Assembly (NCBI GenBank): GCA_047619685.1 | Contig: JBLHLC010000008.1 | Coordinates: 59,474 to 123,473 of the forward strand | Length of the DNA: 64,000 nt | Origin: JABDJZ01 sp047619685 | GTDB lineage: Bacteria > Bacteroidota > Rhodothermia > Rhodothermales > UBA10348 | Reading direction: 5' to 3' | Part shown: piece by piece, positions 43,454 through 53,069 of the stretch | How the letters are laid out: every line of letters begins with the position of its first letter | How positions within the stretch are numbered: the first letter of the stretch is position 1 | Made by a program: the position numbers and the translations under genes | Notes under the pieces: generated by a model | The model's input: the letters and a program-made list of their open reading frames with translations, nothing else | What the model was told of the DNA's origin: nothing | Databases searched by the model: none

Positions 43454-45720
43454 CGCAGCTCCACCGAAATGCCAATCGAGGGGACCAGGGGCAGCTGATT
43501 CACTTGCTCACCCGAAAAAAAGTCGTACTGGAAAATATTTGCGCGGTTATAGGCGTTGATTACGCCCAGTTGGACCGTGGTCAATGCGTGGGAGGAGACG
43601 AAGTCCCTCTCCAGGGAGATGTCGAGCCGATGATAGGCAGGTAGCCGGGCCCCAAACGCCGGCCCGCGAGAGACCAGCGGAGTCCCGGAATCCGTTGAAA
43701 GGCTTGAGAGATTGGCAGGATCCACGGTCAGTTTCTGGTAGAATCCTTCGATCTGGGTAAACGGTAAGCCCGTTCCCAGTTGCCAGCGAAGGGAGGCCCT
43801 GCTCCGTCCCCGAATAATCTGGAGGCTCGTGTTCAGCTGGTGCCGGCGGTCGTGAGGAGGATTAAATCGCTTCCCCACATTCGTGTCGGTCACCTCAACC
43901 CCCGGAAGGACCCGCGAGAGAGAGGGCGACCACTCATACTCGACTTCGGAAAGCGTGTAGGAAACGCTCCCGAACAGGTTCGGTCGGTTTAATTCCACGC
44001 GGACGTCAACACCTCGAGCATCTCCGGAAACCCGCGAGAACCCCTCCAACTGGTTGGGCACGTCGTCAAACACGGGAAAAGCCAGGTTCTTCATGTCCTT
44101 GTTGTAGGCCTCCACCGAGACCTCCAGGGCACGCGACAACCGTTGCTGGACTCCCAGAATCAAGTGGGTCGCCTGTGGGACCGGGGTGTTTCCGGGGGAG
44201 GGCGCCCAAATGGTGAACACGTCAGAAACGTCCTGCTCGTTGTTCAGCCCAATGATCTGCTGGTGATAGCGTCCCCAGGCGAATGACCATTGCTGCTTGC
44301 CACCCGCACCCCCGGGAAGCCACATCGCCCGGATGCGCGGGCCAAAGGAGGAATAGACACCGCGGGAGAACACCTCATAGCGAAGGCCCGGTTCTATGCG
44401 AAACGCAGGAGTCAACTCAAACTGGGTGTCCACGTAGCCGCCTCCGCTTGTTACGCCTACGCTAACAGGGCGGGACTGCGGCCCAAGGTTGTAGTCGAAA
44501 TTATTCAGGTTTCCGAAGACAGCTACATTGATCCGGGATTTCCCGAGCAGATAGGCGATGAGGATCTCCATGGTGAAAGCATCCACATTCGCGCTCTGCT
44601 CCACCACGGGTGAAGGCTGGTAGACACTCTCCATCCGCGAGTAATGCATCGCGAACTGGGACAACACAGCGGCATCTTCCGGGAGAAAGGTGTACCGGAA
44701 GCCTACTGCGTCATTCTGCCATTTGGAGGGTCGCTCCTCCGAGGACGCTCCAAGTCTACCACGATCGTACGTCCTCAGCCCTGTTAGCGAGAGGCTGGCC
44801 GTCTCACTCAAGAAGGCGTGCAGCTTCAGGAACCGGTCGCCGAACTGGAAAGGAAGCTCCTGCCCGAGCAGCCGAGGGGCTACTTGTTCGATAACGGACT
44901 CACGAATCGAACCGACAAGCGAGACCTTCCCCTTCTCTACCGGGATAGAGAATCGAAGGCCGCTGACAAATGGTGCCAATGAGAACGCCCCAGTTGCTTT
45001 CTCCTTGTCTCCATTTGTGGTGGTGACATCCACAACCGACGAGATTCTCCCTCCATATCTGGCTCCGAAACCGCCGGCATACACGTCGGCGTAGGAGACA
45101 ATGTCAGCTGGGACGGCAGAATAGAAACCGACAATGTGGAAGGGCTGAAATATCGGGATGCCGTCCACCAGCATCAGATTCTGCGTTGCCGTGCCGCCAC
45201 GGACAAAGAGCTGGCCGCCACGATCTCCGGTAGACACAAAACCCGGCAGCGTCAGCAAGTAACCAGCCAAGTCATATGAGACGTCCGGCATCGGGACACG
45301 AGCGAGTGCGGAAGGGCGCACAATCTCCAGCCCCGCCATTGAGCGGGCTTCGACTCCCCGGTCGACCTGGACCACGACTTCATCGAGCTGGTTTTCCGCT
45401 TCCACCAACGCCAAGTCGTAGACCACGGTCTGGTCAAATCCCAGTTCCAACGTGTCCAACCGGGTCTCGAAGCCCACAAAGGACACCGAGAGGAAGTGGG
45501 TGCCGGGCCGGAGTCTCGTCAGGAGGAAGCCGCCGTCTGAACTGGTCATGGTGCCCTTTCGGCTCCCGTCGGAGTCTTCAACTACCACGGAGGCTCCAGG
45601 GAGGGGTCGGCTCCCGAGCGTCTCGGTGATCCTACCGCGGATCGTGGCAAACTGAGCTGAAGCCGGTGCCACCGTTCCAACAATGAGTACCGCAAGAATG
45701 AAGCTACGCAGTCGTGTCAT
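43450..45720 (-). CDS. TonB-dependent outer-membrane receptor, second copy
   Basis: 756 residues with a signal peptide (FILAVLIVGTVAPASAQ), a carboxypeptidase-regulatory-like domain (IRGRITETLGSRPLPGASV, GTHFLSVSFVGFETRLDTL), a plug (PDVSYDLAGYLLTLPGFVST, GGQLFVRGGTATQNLMLVDG) and a beta-barrel with the C-terminal strand IGISVELR. Plug and barrel features align with the receptor at 40239-42506, so the pairs are duplicates. The four-base overlap with the DUF4249 gene implies a common transcript. Substrate unknown. Confidence 0.93.
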   Translation of the reverse strand: MTRLRSFILAVLIVGTVAPASAQFATIRGRITETLGSRPLPGASVVVEDSDGSRKGTMTSSDGGFLLTRLRPGTHFLSVSFVGFETRLDTLELGFDQTVVYDLALVEAENQLDEVVVQVDRGVEARSMAGLEIVRPSALARVPMPDVSYDLAGYLLTLPGFVSTGDRGGQLFVRGGTATQNLMLVDGIPIFQPFHIVGFYSAVPADIVSYADVYAGGFGARYGGRISSVVDVTTTNGDKEKATGAFSLAPFVSGLRFSIPVEKGKVSLVGSIRESVIEQVAPRLLGQELPFQFGDRFLKLHAFLSETASLSLTGLRTYDRGRLGASSEERPSKWQNDAVGFRYTFLPEDAAVLSQFAMHYSRMESVYQPSPVVEQSANVDAFTMEILIAYLLGKSRINVAVFGNLNNFDYNLGPQSRPVSVGVTSGGGYVDTQFELTPAFRIEPGLRYEVFSRGVYSSFGPRIRAMWLPGGAGGKQQWSFAWGRYHQQIIGLNNEQDVSDVFTIWAPSPGNTPVPQATHLILGVQQRLSRALEVSVEAYNKDMKNLAFPVFDDVPNQLEGFSRVSGDARGVDVRVELNRPNLFGSVSYTLSEVEYEWSPSLSRVLPGVEVTDTNVGKRFNPPHDRRHQLNTSLQIIRGRSRASLRWQLGTGLPFTQIEGFYQKLTVDPANLSSLSTDSGTPLVSRGPAFGARLPAYHRLDISLERDFVSSHALTTVQLGVINAYNRANIFQYDFFSGEQVNQLPLVPSIGISVELR

Positions 45721-45816
45721 GACGCGGCGTAAACGCGAACTTGTACACCAGAGACCTGTTGGTCAGGGACATTCATTACGTACCCAGGCCCCGAAGACGC
45801 ATCCCGCCACAACTCG

Positions 45817-46053
45817 ATGAACATCCGCACGCGTACCATACTTCTGGCTGTCCTCGGGATGTTCATTGCGTTCGTTGTGTTGGACTCTCTTGGCATCTTT
45901 GATACGCGCTCGTACTACGAGATTCCGCACGGAAGCCACACGCATTACCGACCCAAGGATTGCGATCCGCCGCTTCCGGTCTCCCAGTCTCCGACTTCCC
46001 GGCCAGGTCCCGGACAAAAAATAGACTGCCAGGGGCAGCTCGTGGCCGAATAG
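45817..46053 (+). CDS. Small single-pass membrane protein, hypothetical
   Basis: A 78-residue open frame between two minus-strand genes, encoding one hydrophobic segment (TILLAVLGMFIAFVVLDSLG) after a short positive N-terminus, then a His/Pro/Cys-containing polar tail (SHTHYRPKDCDPPLPVS). A regular membrane-anchor layout and ATG start support a real gene, but I recognise no family. The tail has two cysteines and three histidines (HGSHTH), which could bind a metal; this is speculation. Codon use could not be quantified. Confidence 0.55.
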   Translation: MNIRTRTILLAVLGMFIAFVVLDSLGIFDTRSYYEIPHGSHTHYRPKDCDPPLPVSQSPTSRPGPGQKIDCQGQLVAE

Positions 46054-46070
46054 TCGCCGACTCCAAGATT

Positions 46071-46607
46071 TCACGATTCGTCTGTCCTGGAGTATGCAGC
46101 GAGGCGCGCAGACGCGGCCGGGAGTGACCCAGCCAGATCGCCCAAAGCTGCCCCTTCCAGCCGCATGGTCTCCCATTCGACGGCGGTCCGAGCCCCGAGC
46201 CTTGAGTAGAAGTCGATGGCTGGCTGGTTCCAATCCAGCACCTGCCATGTGAGTCTCCTGCCGCCCTTGCGAACGACCTCACCGGCAAGCCAGGCTAACA
46301 ATGCGTATCCCACGCCTCCTCCCCTGAATACATCACGTACGAACAGATCCTCCAGATAAATACCCCAATCTGTCAAGAAGGTGGAATAGCTCCAATAGTA
46401 CAAGGCAAATCCGGCGGCCTCTCCGTGCCCGTCCTCGGCGATGATGGCCTCGCAGCGCGGAGATGAGGAGGCGTCCAGGTGCTCGGCCAGTCTCACGGGG
46501 TCGGCAACGACCTCGTCGGACATGTTTTCGTAGTCCGCCAGCTGCCGGATAAGCGACACCAGAAGCTCCGCGTCTGACGGAGTTGCCTTACGAATGGTGA
46601 TGGGCAT
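46071..46607 (-). CDS. GNAT N-acetyltransferase, diamine/spermidine acetyltransferase-like
   Basis: 178 residues. ITIRKATPSDAELLVSLIRQL opens the GNAT fold; the acetyl-CoA loop is FRGGGVGYALL. The stretch FALYYWSYSTFLTDWGIYLE followed by DLFVRDVF and then VLDWNQPAIDFYSRLGA resembles SAT1-type polyamine acetyltransferases. An amine or thialysine-like substrate is therefore plausible. It lies just downstream of the M1 peptidase on the same strand, sharing one base (46607). Confidence 0.88.
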   Translation of the reverse strand: MPITIRKATPSDAELLVSLIRQLADYENMSDEVVADPVRLAEHLDASSSPRCEAIIAEDGHGEAAGFALYYWSYSTFLTDWGIYLEDLFVRDVFRGGGVGYALLAWLAGEVVRKGGRRLTWQVLDWNQPAIDFYSRLGARTAVEWETMRLEGAALGDLAGSLPAASARLAAYSRTDES

Positions 46608-48673
46608 CAGCGAGATCGATGTAGGAACAGGTGCGTGGAGGCCTGGGCAGAGTTGGGGTCCAGGCGCTGAACCGCATACACCCCCGAGGCCAGGCCGGTG
46701 AGAGGTATGGTTACCCGCCCAAAGGCTGGCATGCTGACGCGAGCGACCTCTCTCCCCAGCGCATCCAAGACCCGCGCGAGAAACGGTATGGGGTCGCTGG
46801 ACTCCAGCGTCAAACGGTCGACGGCCGGATTGGGATACAGGCTCAGTGCCGGAAGACGTGGGAACTCCTCACCCTGAACCACACCCGTAGTTTTCACGTC
46901 GGGTCCGCGGAGGATCCACCGATCCGGGTCTACGGCCAGGGAGATCGGCTCGGCGGCAGTCCTCAGGCTGTATCGTTGAGTTCGGGCTCCGTTGAATACG
47001 AGAAGATCCTCTGGCCCGCCCCTGGTCTCCACGTGAAGCCAGACCGGCATTTCGAAAACAGGCGTGTTCGATTGTGTCTCGCTCTGCGTCTGGGTCAGCG
47101 TCAGGTCTATGTGCCAAGCGCCGGCCTCTGCCCGGTATCCCCAGGTGGCCTCATAGACAGGGTGGCCCGTTCCGTTGGTCAGCCACTGGCTGAAGAATCT
47201 CTGCAGGTCGATGCCCGAAACCTCCTCTGCGATTCGCTGGAAATCGGCCGTGGTTGCGGTTCCGTGTTGCAGGGCGGGGTCTTCGGCATAGGACCTCAGA
47301 ACCTGCCGAAAGTCCTCTTCGCCTATGAGTCCCTCGAGCATCCTCAGGACCATCCAGCCCTTCGAGTACACCCGGCTGTGGGCAAACATGTCAAGGACGT
47401 CGGTCGTGTCCTGGACGACAACCGTACCCGAGGCCTCAAGCGCCCTGTTGAAATAGATATCGAAGATCTGATCGTAGACGCCCTCAAACTCGGATTCCTT
47501 CCAGTAGGCCAGCTCACCATAGGTGGCAAACCCCTCGTTCAGCCAGAGGTGAGGCCATGTCCGGGGAGAAATCATGTCACCAAACCACTGGTGCGCCAAC
47601 TCGTGGGCCATCGTTCCCCGGTAGTTCGTCGTCATGGACGACAGGGTCTGATGCTCCATGGCTCCGCCGAAGGTGAACTGGGCGTGCCCGTACTTCTCCC
47701 GGGCAAAGGGATAGGCGCCAAACCAGCCTTCCAAAACGGGAAGAATCTCCGTGATGTACTGGAAGCCGAACTGCGGGTGACTCCCCAGAAAGGCCCCATT
47801 GCCCGCATACGAGTAGTGAATCAGGGGAAGCGTCAGCGGGCCCAGTTGCGCGGCCAGACCAGGCGGCCGGAGGTAGTCCTGTTCGTGTACATCGTATTCC
47901 GCGATCGCGACGGACACCAGATAGGTTGCGATGGGGTAGCGATGACGCCAGACAAATCGACGGTAGTCACCCGGCAGGTCCTGAACCTCTTCAGCCAGCC
48001 CATTGGACCCGACGGTCATTGGTCGAGGCGCATCCACCGTCACCCACACTGAGTCCGCCTTGTCGGAAGGGTGATCTTGGGACGGCCACCACGTCCTGGC
48101 GGAATACGGCTCACTGAGCGACCATACCACCGGGGATCCATTCGCCAAGTCATCGAACACGAAACCGCCGAGCGCGCCCCCTTCGGGGAGTCCCTGGTAG
48201 AAAACGGTCACACCGACTGGCTGCCCGGCAGCCCGGGCCGAGGGAAGGGTAATAACGAGGCCATCAGCCTGGTGACTGAAGGTCAGTCTCTCCCCGGCGC
48301 CAGAGTGCACCGAGTCCACGCGCATCGCCGAGTCCAGGTCGAGCGTCAGCTCCGACATCGTTGTTGTGGCCGTTCCGAAGACCCCTACCCGTCCGACAAG
48401 CCAGTTTGGCGAAAGTTCAACCCTCAGGTTGAGATCATAGAAACCCGCATCGAACGAGGAGGGCGAGGAGGAGGAACTACCCTGGGAGCGGCCTTCCGTC
48501 AGCCAGAAAAGAGGGTGCTCAGCGCCCGGAAGGGCCACCAGTATTGTTGGGTCCGGGGGCGGTTGAATCACGGAGCGGCCTGCCCTGTTTTGGCCGCTTG
48601 CCGCGCGTACCGCGGGGAAACCTGCCCAGACCACCCCGAGCAGAAACACGCCGATGAAGCGGCGGCAGGCCAT
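46607..48673 (-). CDS. Secreted M1-family aminopeptidase with T9SS sorting domain
   Basis: 688 residues with a signal peptide. Zinc site HELAH is at 357-361 with the third ligand Glu380 (WLNEGFATYGE); the substrate-binding exopeptidase motif appears as GGAMEH at 336-341 in place of GAMEN. The C-terminal 80 residues form a T9SS type A sorting domain (LSLYPNPAVDRLTLESSD, LGREVARVSMPAFG, LASGVYAVQRL). It should cleave N-terminal amino acids from peptides outside the cell. Its ATG overlaps the upstream ATPase stop by one base. Confidence 0.94.
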   Translation of the reverse strand: MACRRFIGVFLLGVVWAGFPAVRAASGQNRAGRSVIQPPPDPTILVALPGAEHPLFWLTEGRSQGSSSSSPSSFDAGFYDLNLRVELSPNWLVGRVGVFGTATTTMSELTLDLDSAMRVDSVHSGAGERLTFSHQADGLVITLPSARAAGQPVGVTVFYQGLPEGGALGGFVFDDLANGSPVVWSLSEPYSARTWWPSQDHPSDKADSVWVTVDAPRPMTVGSNGLAEEVQDLPGDYRRFVWRHRYPIATYLVSVAIAEYDVHEQDYLRPPGLAAQLGPLTLPLIHYSYAGNGAFLGSHPQFGFQYITEILPVLEGWFGAYPFAREKYGHAQFTFGGAMEHQTLSSMTTNYRGTMAHELAHQWFGDMISPRTWPHLWLNEGFATYGELAYWKESEFEGVYDQIFDIYFNRALEASGTVVVQDTTDVLDMFAHSRVYSKGWMVLRMLEGLIGEEDFRQVLRSYAEDPALQHGTATTADFQRIAEEVSGIDLQRFFSQWLTNGTGHPVYEATWGYRAEAGAWHIDLTLTQTQSETQSNTPVFEMPVWLHVETRGGPEDLLVFNGARTQRYSLRTAAEPISLAVDPDRWILRGPDVKTTGVVQGEEFPRLPALSLYPNPAVDRLTLESSDPIPFLARVLDALGREVARVSMPAFGRVTIPLTGLASGVYAVQRLDPNSAQASTHLFLHRSR

Positions 48674-50181
48674 CAGGCGTCTTCGTCAAACTCGCCCGCG
48701 TCGTCGATGTCCGGCCCAATCCCGGACAACATCGAACCCATCATGTCCATGAAAGACCGGGAACCGTCGTCCGTGTCTTTTCCCAGGAGGGAGTGCTGGT
48801 GCAGCGCCTCAAGCACCAGCTCCATGGCGGAGGCGCGAAGTTCTTCGGACTCCGGGTTCAGTACACGGTCCACGATATATCGTAGTCCTTCGACCTGGTC
48901 CAGGGCGGTCAGGTATTCCGCAAAAGACAGGTCGTGATGCAGATCGATTTTTCCTCCCGACGCAAACCACTGAAGAATGGTCTTGTAGGCGACCCTGTTC
49001 TGGTCAGGAGCGGGAAACTGCTTGGCGAACGTCTTCTTCAGGGCTTGGCCAGTGAGCACCTGGGCCACCGTCTGTGCGCCTTCCTGCTCGCCTTCGTACA
49101 CGAGCTCGAGTTTCCCGGTGATGGCGGGTTCGATAAACCACAGGTCCGACGGCCTTACCGTGGTTTTCGACTCGCCGCACAGGAGCGCCCTCCGCTCGGC
49201 AGCCGAGATAAGGTTCTCCAGGGCCGCGCGCGTCATGCGTGCCGAGACGCCGGAGTTCTGATCAACGTATTCGCTTGCCCGGGCTTCGAATGCTACCTGT
49301 TCGATGATCTCCCGGAAATACCTGGGTACTACGACTTGCACGCGGCCTGGGCGCTCCTGCCAGGCCTCCTGCTCAGTAATGGCAATTCCCGTTTCGACCG
49401 TCTTCGGGTAATGTGTGATGATCTGGCTGTCGATCCGGTCCTTGAGCGGCGTGATGATGCTGCCGCGATTGGTGTAGTCTTCCGGGTTCGCCGAAAAGAC
49501 CATCAGCAGGTCCAGCGGAAATCTGATATTGAAGCCGCGAATCTGGATGTCCTGTTCCTCCATGATGTTCAGGAGACCGACCTGAATACGCGGCTGGAGA
49601 TCCGGAAGCTCGTTGATGGTGAAGATGCCCCTGTTGGTGCGCGGGATGATGCCGAAGTGAATCACCTCCTCGTCCGCGTAGGTCAGTTTTCGATGGGCAG
49701 CCTTGATCGGGTCGATGTCGCCAATTAGATCGGCAATAGACGTATCGGGCGTGGCCAGTTTCTCGCCGTAACGCGCCCCGCGAGGCAACCAGTCAATGGG
49801 CGTGTCGGCTCCCTTTTCCTCGATGAGGTCCCTGGCAAACTTGGAGATCGGCGCGAACGGATCGTCGTTCAGATCACTCCCGGCCACGACCGGGATGTAC
49901 TCATCCAGAAGCCCGGGAAGCAGTCTGAGAATCCTCGTTTTGGCTTGACCACGCAGTCCGAGAAGGATGAAATCGTGGCGCCCCAGAATGGCGTTCTGGA
50001 TTTGGGGAATGACGGTCTTCTCGAACCCCAGGACGCCCGGGAACGGATCTTGACCCTCGCGAAGGGCCTCAATCAGGTTCTCTCGAAGCTCGTCCTTGAC
50101 GGACCGAACACGATATCCGGAATCCCGCAAGGCTCCCAGTGTGCGGATGGATGTTAGCGATGTCGGGGTCTTCAGGCTCAT
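48673..50181 (-). CDS. AAA+ ATPase of the magnesium chelatase ChlI/MoxR type
   Basis: 502-residue AAA+ protein. Its P-loop region reads LLGLRGQAKTRILR at about 73-86 (GLRGQAKT), a diverged Walker A. The ChlI-like insert and sensor sequences are FTINELPDLQPRIQVGLLNIMEEQ, FPLDLLMVFSANPEDYTN and GSIITPLKDRIDSQIITHYP. The extra C-terminal part (about 370-502) ends in an acidic tail (DIDDAGEFDEDA). Such stand-alone ChlI-like proteins usually work with a VWA-domain partner, which I do not see here. No chlorophyll or cobalamin genes are nearby, so a chaperone-like role is more likely than metal chelation. Confidence 0.88.
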   Translation of the reverse strand: MSLKTPTSLTSIRTLGALRDSGYRVRSVKDELRENLIEALREGQDPFPGVLGFEKTVIPQIQNAILGRHDFILLGLRGQAKTRILRLLPGLLDEYIPVVAGSDLNDDPFAPISKFARDLIEEKGADTPIDWLPRGARYGEKLATPDTSIADLIGDIDPIKAAHRKLTYADEEVIHFGIIPRTNRGIFTINELPDLQPRIQVGLLNIMEEQDIQIRGFNIRFPLDLLMVFSANPEDYTNRGSIITPLKDRIDSQIITHYPKTVETGIAITEQEAWQERPGRVQVVVPRYFREIIEQVAFEARASEYVDQNSGVSARMTRAALENLISAAERRALLCGESKTTVRPSDLWFIEPAITGKLELVYEGEQEGAQTVAQVLTGQALKKTFAKQFPAPDQNRVAYKTILQWFASGGKIDLHHDLSFAEYLTALDQVEGLRYIVDRVLNPESEELRASAMELVLEALHQHSLLGKDTDDGSRSFMDMMGSMLSGIGPDIDDAGEFDEDA

Positions 50182-50274
50182 GCGCAGATCGTTTGACGGC
50201 AGCTACCACGCGCCCATGAAACCATCGTTCCACGCCCGGTAGTTAAGTTGAGACCTTGACTAACAACCGTGACC

Positions 50275-51573
50275 ATGTTGAACCTGTTGTTTGCGCTTTT
50301 CCTCAGCCTGCTGCCCGGCCAAGACGTGATAGCGTTTGTGGGGGTTTCCGTCATACCCATGGACAAGGAGCGTGTCCAGGAGGACCTCACCGTCATTGTG
50401 AGTGGAGACAGGATTCTGGCGATTGGACCGGAATCGTCAATCACCATTCCCGAGGGCGCCGTCCGAATCGACGGAAGGGGGAAATTTTTGATGCCGGGCC
50501 TGGCCGAGATGCACGGCCACATCCCGCCTCCCGATCGCCCGGCCGAAGAGATTAAAAACACGCTTTTCCTGTATCTGGCCAACGGTATCACCACGGTCCG
50601 CGGCATGCTGGGCTATCCGGGGCAGTTGGACCTCCGCACCGCCGCATCTTCCGGCGAATTGGACTCCCCGAACCTGTATCTGGCCGGCCCGAGTTTCAGC
50701 GGCAGTACGGTCACCTCGCCATCACAGGCTGCGGACAGGGCGCGCCAACAGATCGAAGAAGGCTGGGACTTGCTGAAGATTCACCCGGGTCTGACGCGGG
50801 CCGAATATGACTCCATGGCCGTAGCGGCAGCACGCGGTGGAATCGACTTTGGCGGGCACGTGCCGGCAGATGTGGGAATCGAACACGCTTTGTCGATGGG
50901 CCAGCTCACCTTCGATCATCTGGACGGATATGTGGAATACCTGTTCGATGTGGACCCGGATGGCCTCGATGAGCCAGCTCTTGACGGGATTGTTGCCAAG
51001 ACGATGCAGGCCGGCGCGTGGGTTGTGCCCACCATGGTGCTCTGGGAAACGCTGTTTGGCGTTGTGGAACTGGACGATCTGAACGCCTTCCCGGAGCTGG
51101 CCTACGTTTCGGAGTCCACCCGGGCATCGTGGGAAAGGCAGTTTCGTGGGCGCCTGGAAGACCCGCAGTTCGACCGGCACCAAAACAACCGCGTAATCCA
51201 AGCCCGAATGAGGGTCTTGGCCGCGCTCAACACGGCAGGGGCGGGCATCCTGATGGGCACCGACGCACCGCAGCAGTATTCGGTGCCAGGCTTCTCGCTT
51301 CATCGTGAAATGCAGCGCATGGTGGATGCAGGAATGACTCCCTACGAGGTTCTACGCTCCGGGACTGTGAATGTGGGCACCTACTTCTCTGCCTGGGACA
51401 CATTCGGCCAGGTGGCTCCGGGGCATCGTGCCGACCTGCTCCTACTCAACTCCAATCCGCTCGTCAGTATCACGAGCGTGGCGGACCGTGCTGGCGTAGT
51501 GGTTGCCGGACGGTGGTATCCCGCCGCCGCCATTGAGGCCAGGCTGGCCGAGATTGCAGCCTCGTACCGCTAG
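50275..51573 (+). CDS. Amidohydrolase-family metal-dependent hydrolase, exported
   Basis: 432 residues from ATG 50275 (GTG 50269 is two codons earlier). A short hydrophobic N-terminus may be a signal peptide. VGVSVIPMDKERVQEDLTVIV begins the composite beta-sandwich. The metal site has HGH (80-82) in AEMHGHIPP, the later FGGHVPADVGIEHAL and FDHLDGY, and the Asp of LMGTDAPQ. The terminal GQVAPGHRADLLLLNSNPL completes the family pattern. It resembles imidazolonepropionase/prolidase-like amidohydrolases; substrate unknown. Confidence 0.92.
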   Translation: MLNLLFALFLSLLPGQDVIAFVGVSVIPMDKERVQEDLTVIVSGDRILAIGPESSITIPEGAVRIDGRGKFLMPGLAEMHGHIPPPDRPAEEIKNTLFLYLANGITTVRGMLGYPGQLDLRTAASSGELDSPNLYLAGPSFSGSTVTSPSQAADRARQQIEEGWDLLKIHPGLTRAEYDSMAVAAARGGIDFGGHVPADVGIEHALSMGQLTFDHLDGYVEYLFDVDPDGLDEPALDGIVAKTMQAGAWVVPTMVLWETLFGVVELDDLNAFPELAYVSESTRASWERQFRGRLEDPQFDRHQNNRVIQARMRVLAALNTAGAGILMGTDAPQQYSVPGFSLHREMQRMVDAGMTPYEVLRSGTVNVGTYFSAWDTFGQVAPGHRADLLLLNSNPLVSITSVADRAGVVVAGRWYPAAAIEARLAEIAASYR

Positions 51574-51644
51574 AGACCAGGGACGTGACGGCTGGGCGGC
51601 GAACGACGCGCGGCCCGACAAACCAAAAGCCGCGTCATTGTGGG

Positions 51645-53069
51645 TTATCGATAGACGTGCGCCAGTTCATCCAACGTGGTCAGCGTCAGGTCGATGTCAT
51701 CGCACGTTGTCCGTGGGTTGGTGGGACAGAGCCGGATGACATACTTCCCCCCCAGGAGGGTTGAGGAAACCATGGCCACCCCGCTCTCCCGAAGCGCCTT
51801 GACCAGCCCCGCGTTCCACTCGTCCAGCTTATCCTCCGGACCAGCCGTGAACCGGAAGGTCAGAATGGCCATGGAGGGGGGCGTGACCATCTCCCAGCCA
51901 TCCATGGCCCGGATAACTTCCGCCGCGTAGTCCGCTATCCCGAAAGCGTGGTCTATTGCCTGACCCACATTCGTGGCACCAAACGTTTTCAGGGTCATCC
52001 AAAGTGACAACGCGCGAAAAGACCTGGAGAGTTGAACGCCGTACTCGCAGAAGTTGATTTCTTCGTCCTCGCGAAGCGTGTCCCGCATGTACTCGGGGTG
52101 GATCGCATACGCGTCTCGCAGGGCGGCTGCATCGCGGACCAACAGGCAGCCGCATTCAAAGGGCTGGAACAACCACTTGTGGGGATCCAGCGCGATGGAA
52201 TCCGCACGACCCAAACCGCGAAGAGCGTGCTGCGCGCGCTCCCCGAACACGGCCGCGGCCCCGTACGCACCATCCACATGCATCCAAAGGTTTTCAGATT
52301 CACAGAGGTCTGCGATGGCGTCGAGGGGGTCAACCGCTCCTGTGTTTGTGGTACCGGCGTTGGCAACCACGCAAAAAGGCTTCCGGTCGGCCTCGCGATC
52401 CTCAGCCACAGCCCGCGCGAGCATCGAAATGTCCAGGCCCGCGGTTGGGTCGGCATCGATCTTCCTCATTTGTGAGTCGGCAAATCCCAGGACACGTAGC
52501 GCTCGCTCTACGGCCGAATGAGTCTGGCTACTGTAGTAGACCACACCGCGGGCCGCGTGGCTTCCGAGCCGCGTTTTGCGCGCCCCGCCAAGCGCCGTCA
52601 GGTTGGCCATGGATCCACCGCTCACGAAGAGCCCCCCGCCGCCGGTCGGGAATCCAACTGCGTCCAGTAACCAGTCAATAACCGTTTGCTCCAAACGGGC
52701 GGCGGCAGATCCTCCGAGCCACGTCCCGGCGAAAACGTTGTGTCCGGCCGCGAGAGCGGTCCCCATCGTGGCGACGAAATTGCCTGGACCAGGCACAAAC
52801 GCGAAGAACCTGGGGTGGTCCACGTGGGAGATATTCGCGAAGACGTCGCGCGTCAGTGCCTGGACCAGCCCCACCGGGTCGGTGCCTGACAGGGGCAGCG
52901 GCTCCTCAAACAGTGCGTCTGCTTCTTCCCGGGAGAGGACCCGGCTTACCGGCAGGCCGCCCGTATCTGCCCGGTGCGCGACCAGGACCGACATCACCTC
53001 ATCGCCGAGACGCTGCATGGCCTCTGAGGTTAGCTCAAGCACTGTCGTCCTCGGTAATGATGGCATCAA
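51645..53069 (-). CDS. PLP-dependent group II (aromatic amino acid-like) decarboxylase
   Basis: 474 residues of the DDC/glutamate decarboxylase fold family. The PLP lysine is Lys298 in SIALDPHKWLFQPFECGC; His184 in YYSSQTHSAVERAL stacks on the cofactor, and Asp266 in WMHVDGAYGAAAV contacts the pyridine nitrogen. The N-terminal FFAFVPGPGNFVATMGTALA is also typical. It probably decarboxylates an aromatic or related amino acid. Its start overlaps the end of the BFD-like gene by up to 35 bases, so the two may be co-transcribed. Confidence 0.93.
   Translation of the reverse strand: MMPSLPRTTVLELTSEAMQRLGDEVMSVLVAHRADTGGLPVSRVLSREEADALFEEPLPLSGTDPVGLVQALTRDVFANISHVDHPRFFAFVPGPGNFVATMGTALAAGHNVFAGTWLGGSAAARLEQTVIDWLLDAVGFPTGGGGLFVSGGSMANLTALGGARKTRLGSHAARGVVYYSSQTHSAVERALRVLGFADSQMRKIDADPTAGLDISMLARAVAEDREADRKPFCVVANAGTTNTGAVDPLDAIADLCESENLWMHVDGAYGAAAVFGERAQHALRGLGRADSIALDPHKWLFQPFECGCLLVRDAAALRDAYAIHPEYMRDTLREDEEINFCEYGVQLSRSFRALSLWMTLKTFGATNVGQAIDHAFGIADYAAEVIRAMDGWEMVTPPSMAILTFRFTAGPEDKLDEWNAGLVKALRESGVAMVSSTLLGGKYVIRLCPTNPRTTCDDIDLTLTTLDELAHVYR

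Noticed and set aside
46631..48052. Open frame of 473 residues on the plus strand opposite the M1 peptidase
   Set aside because: It lies wholly antisense to a gene with intact zinc and T9SS motifs; the translation has no recognisable domain and reflects the GC-rich codon pattern of the real gene.
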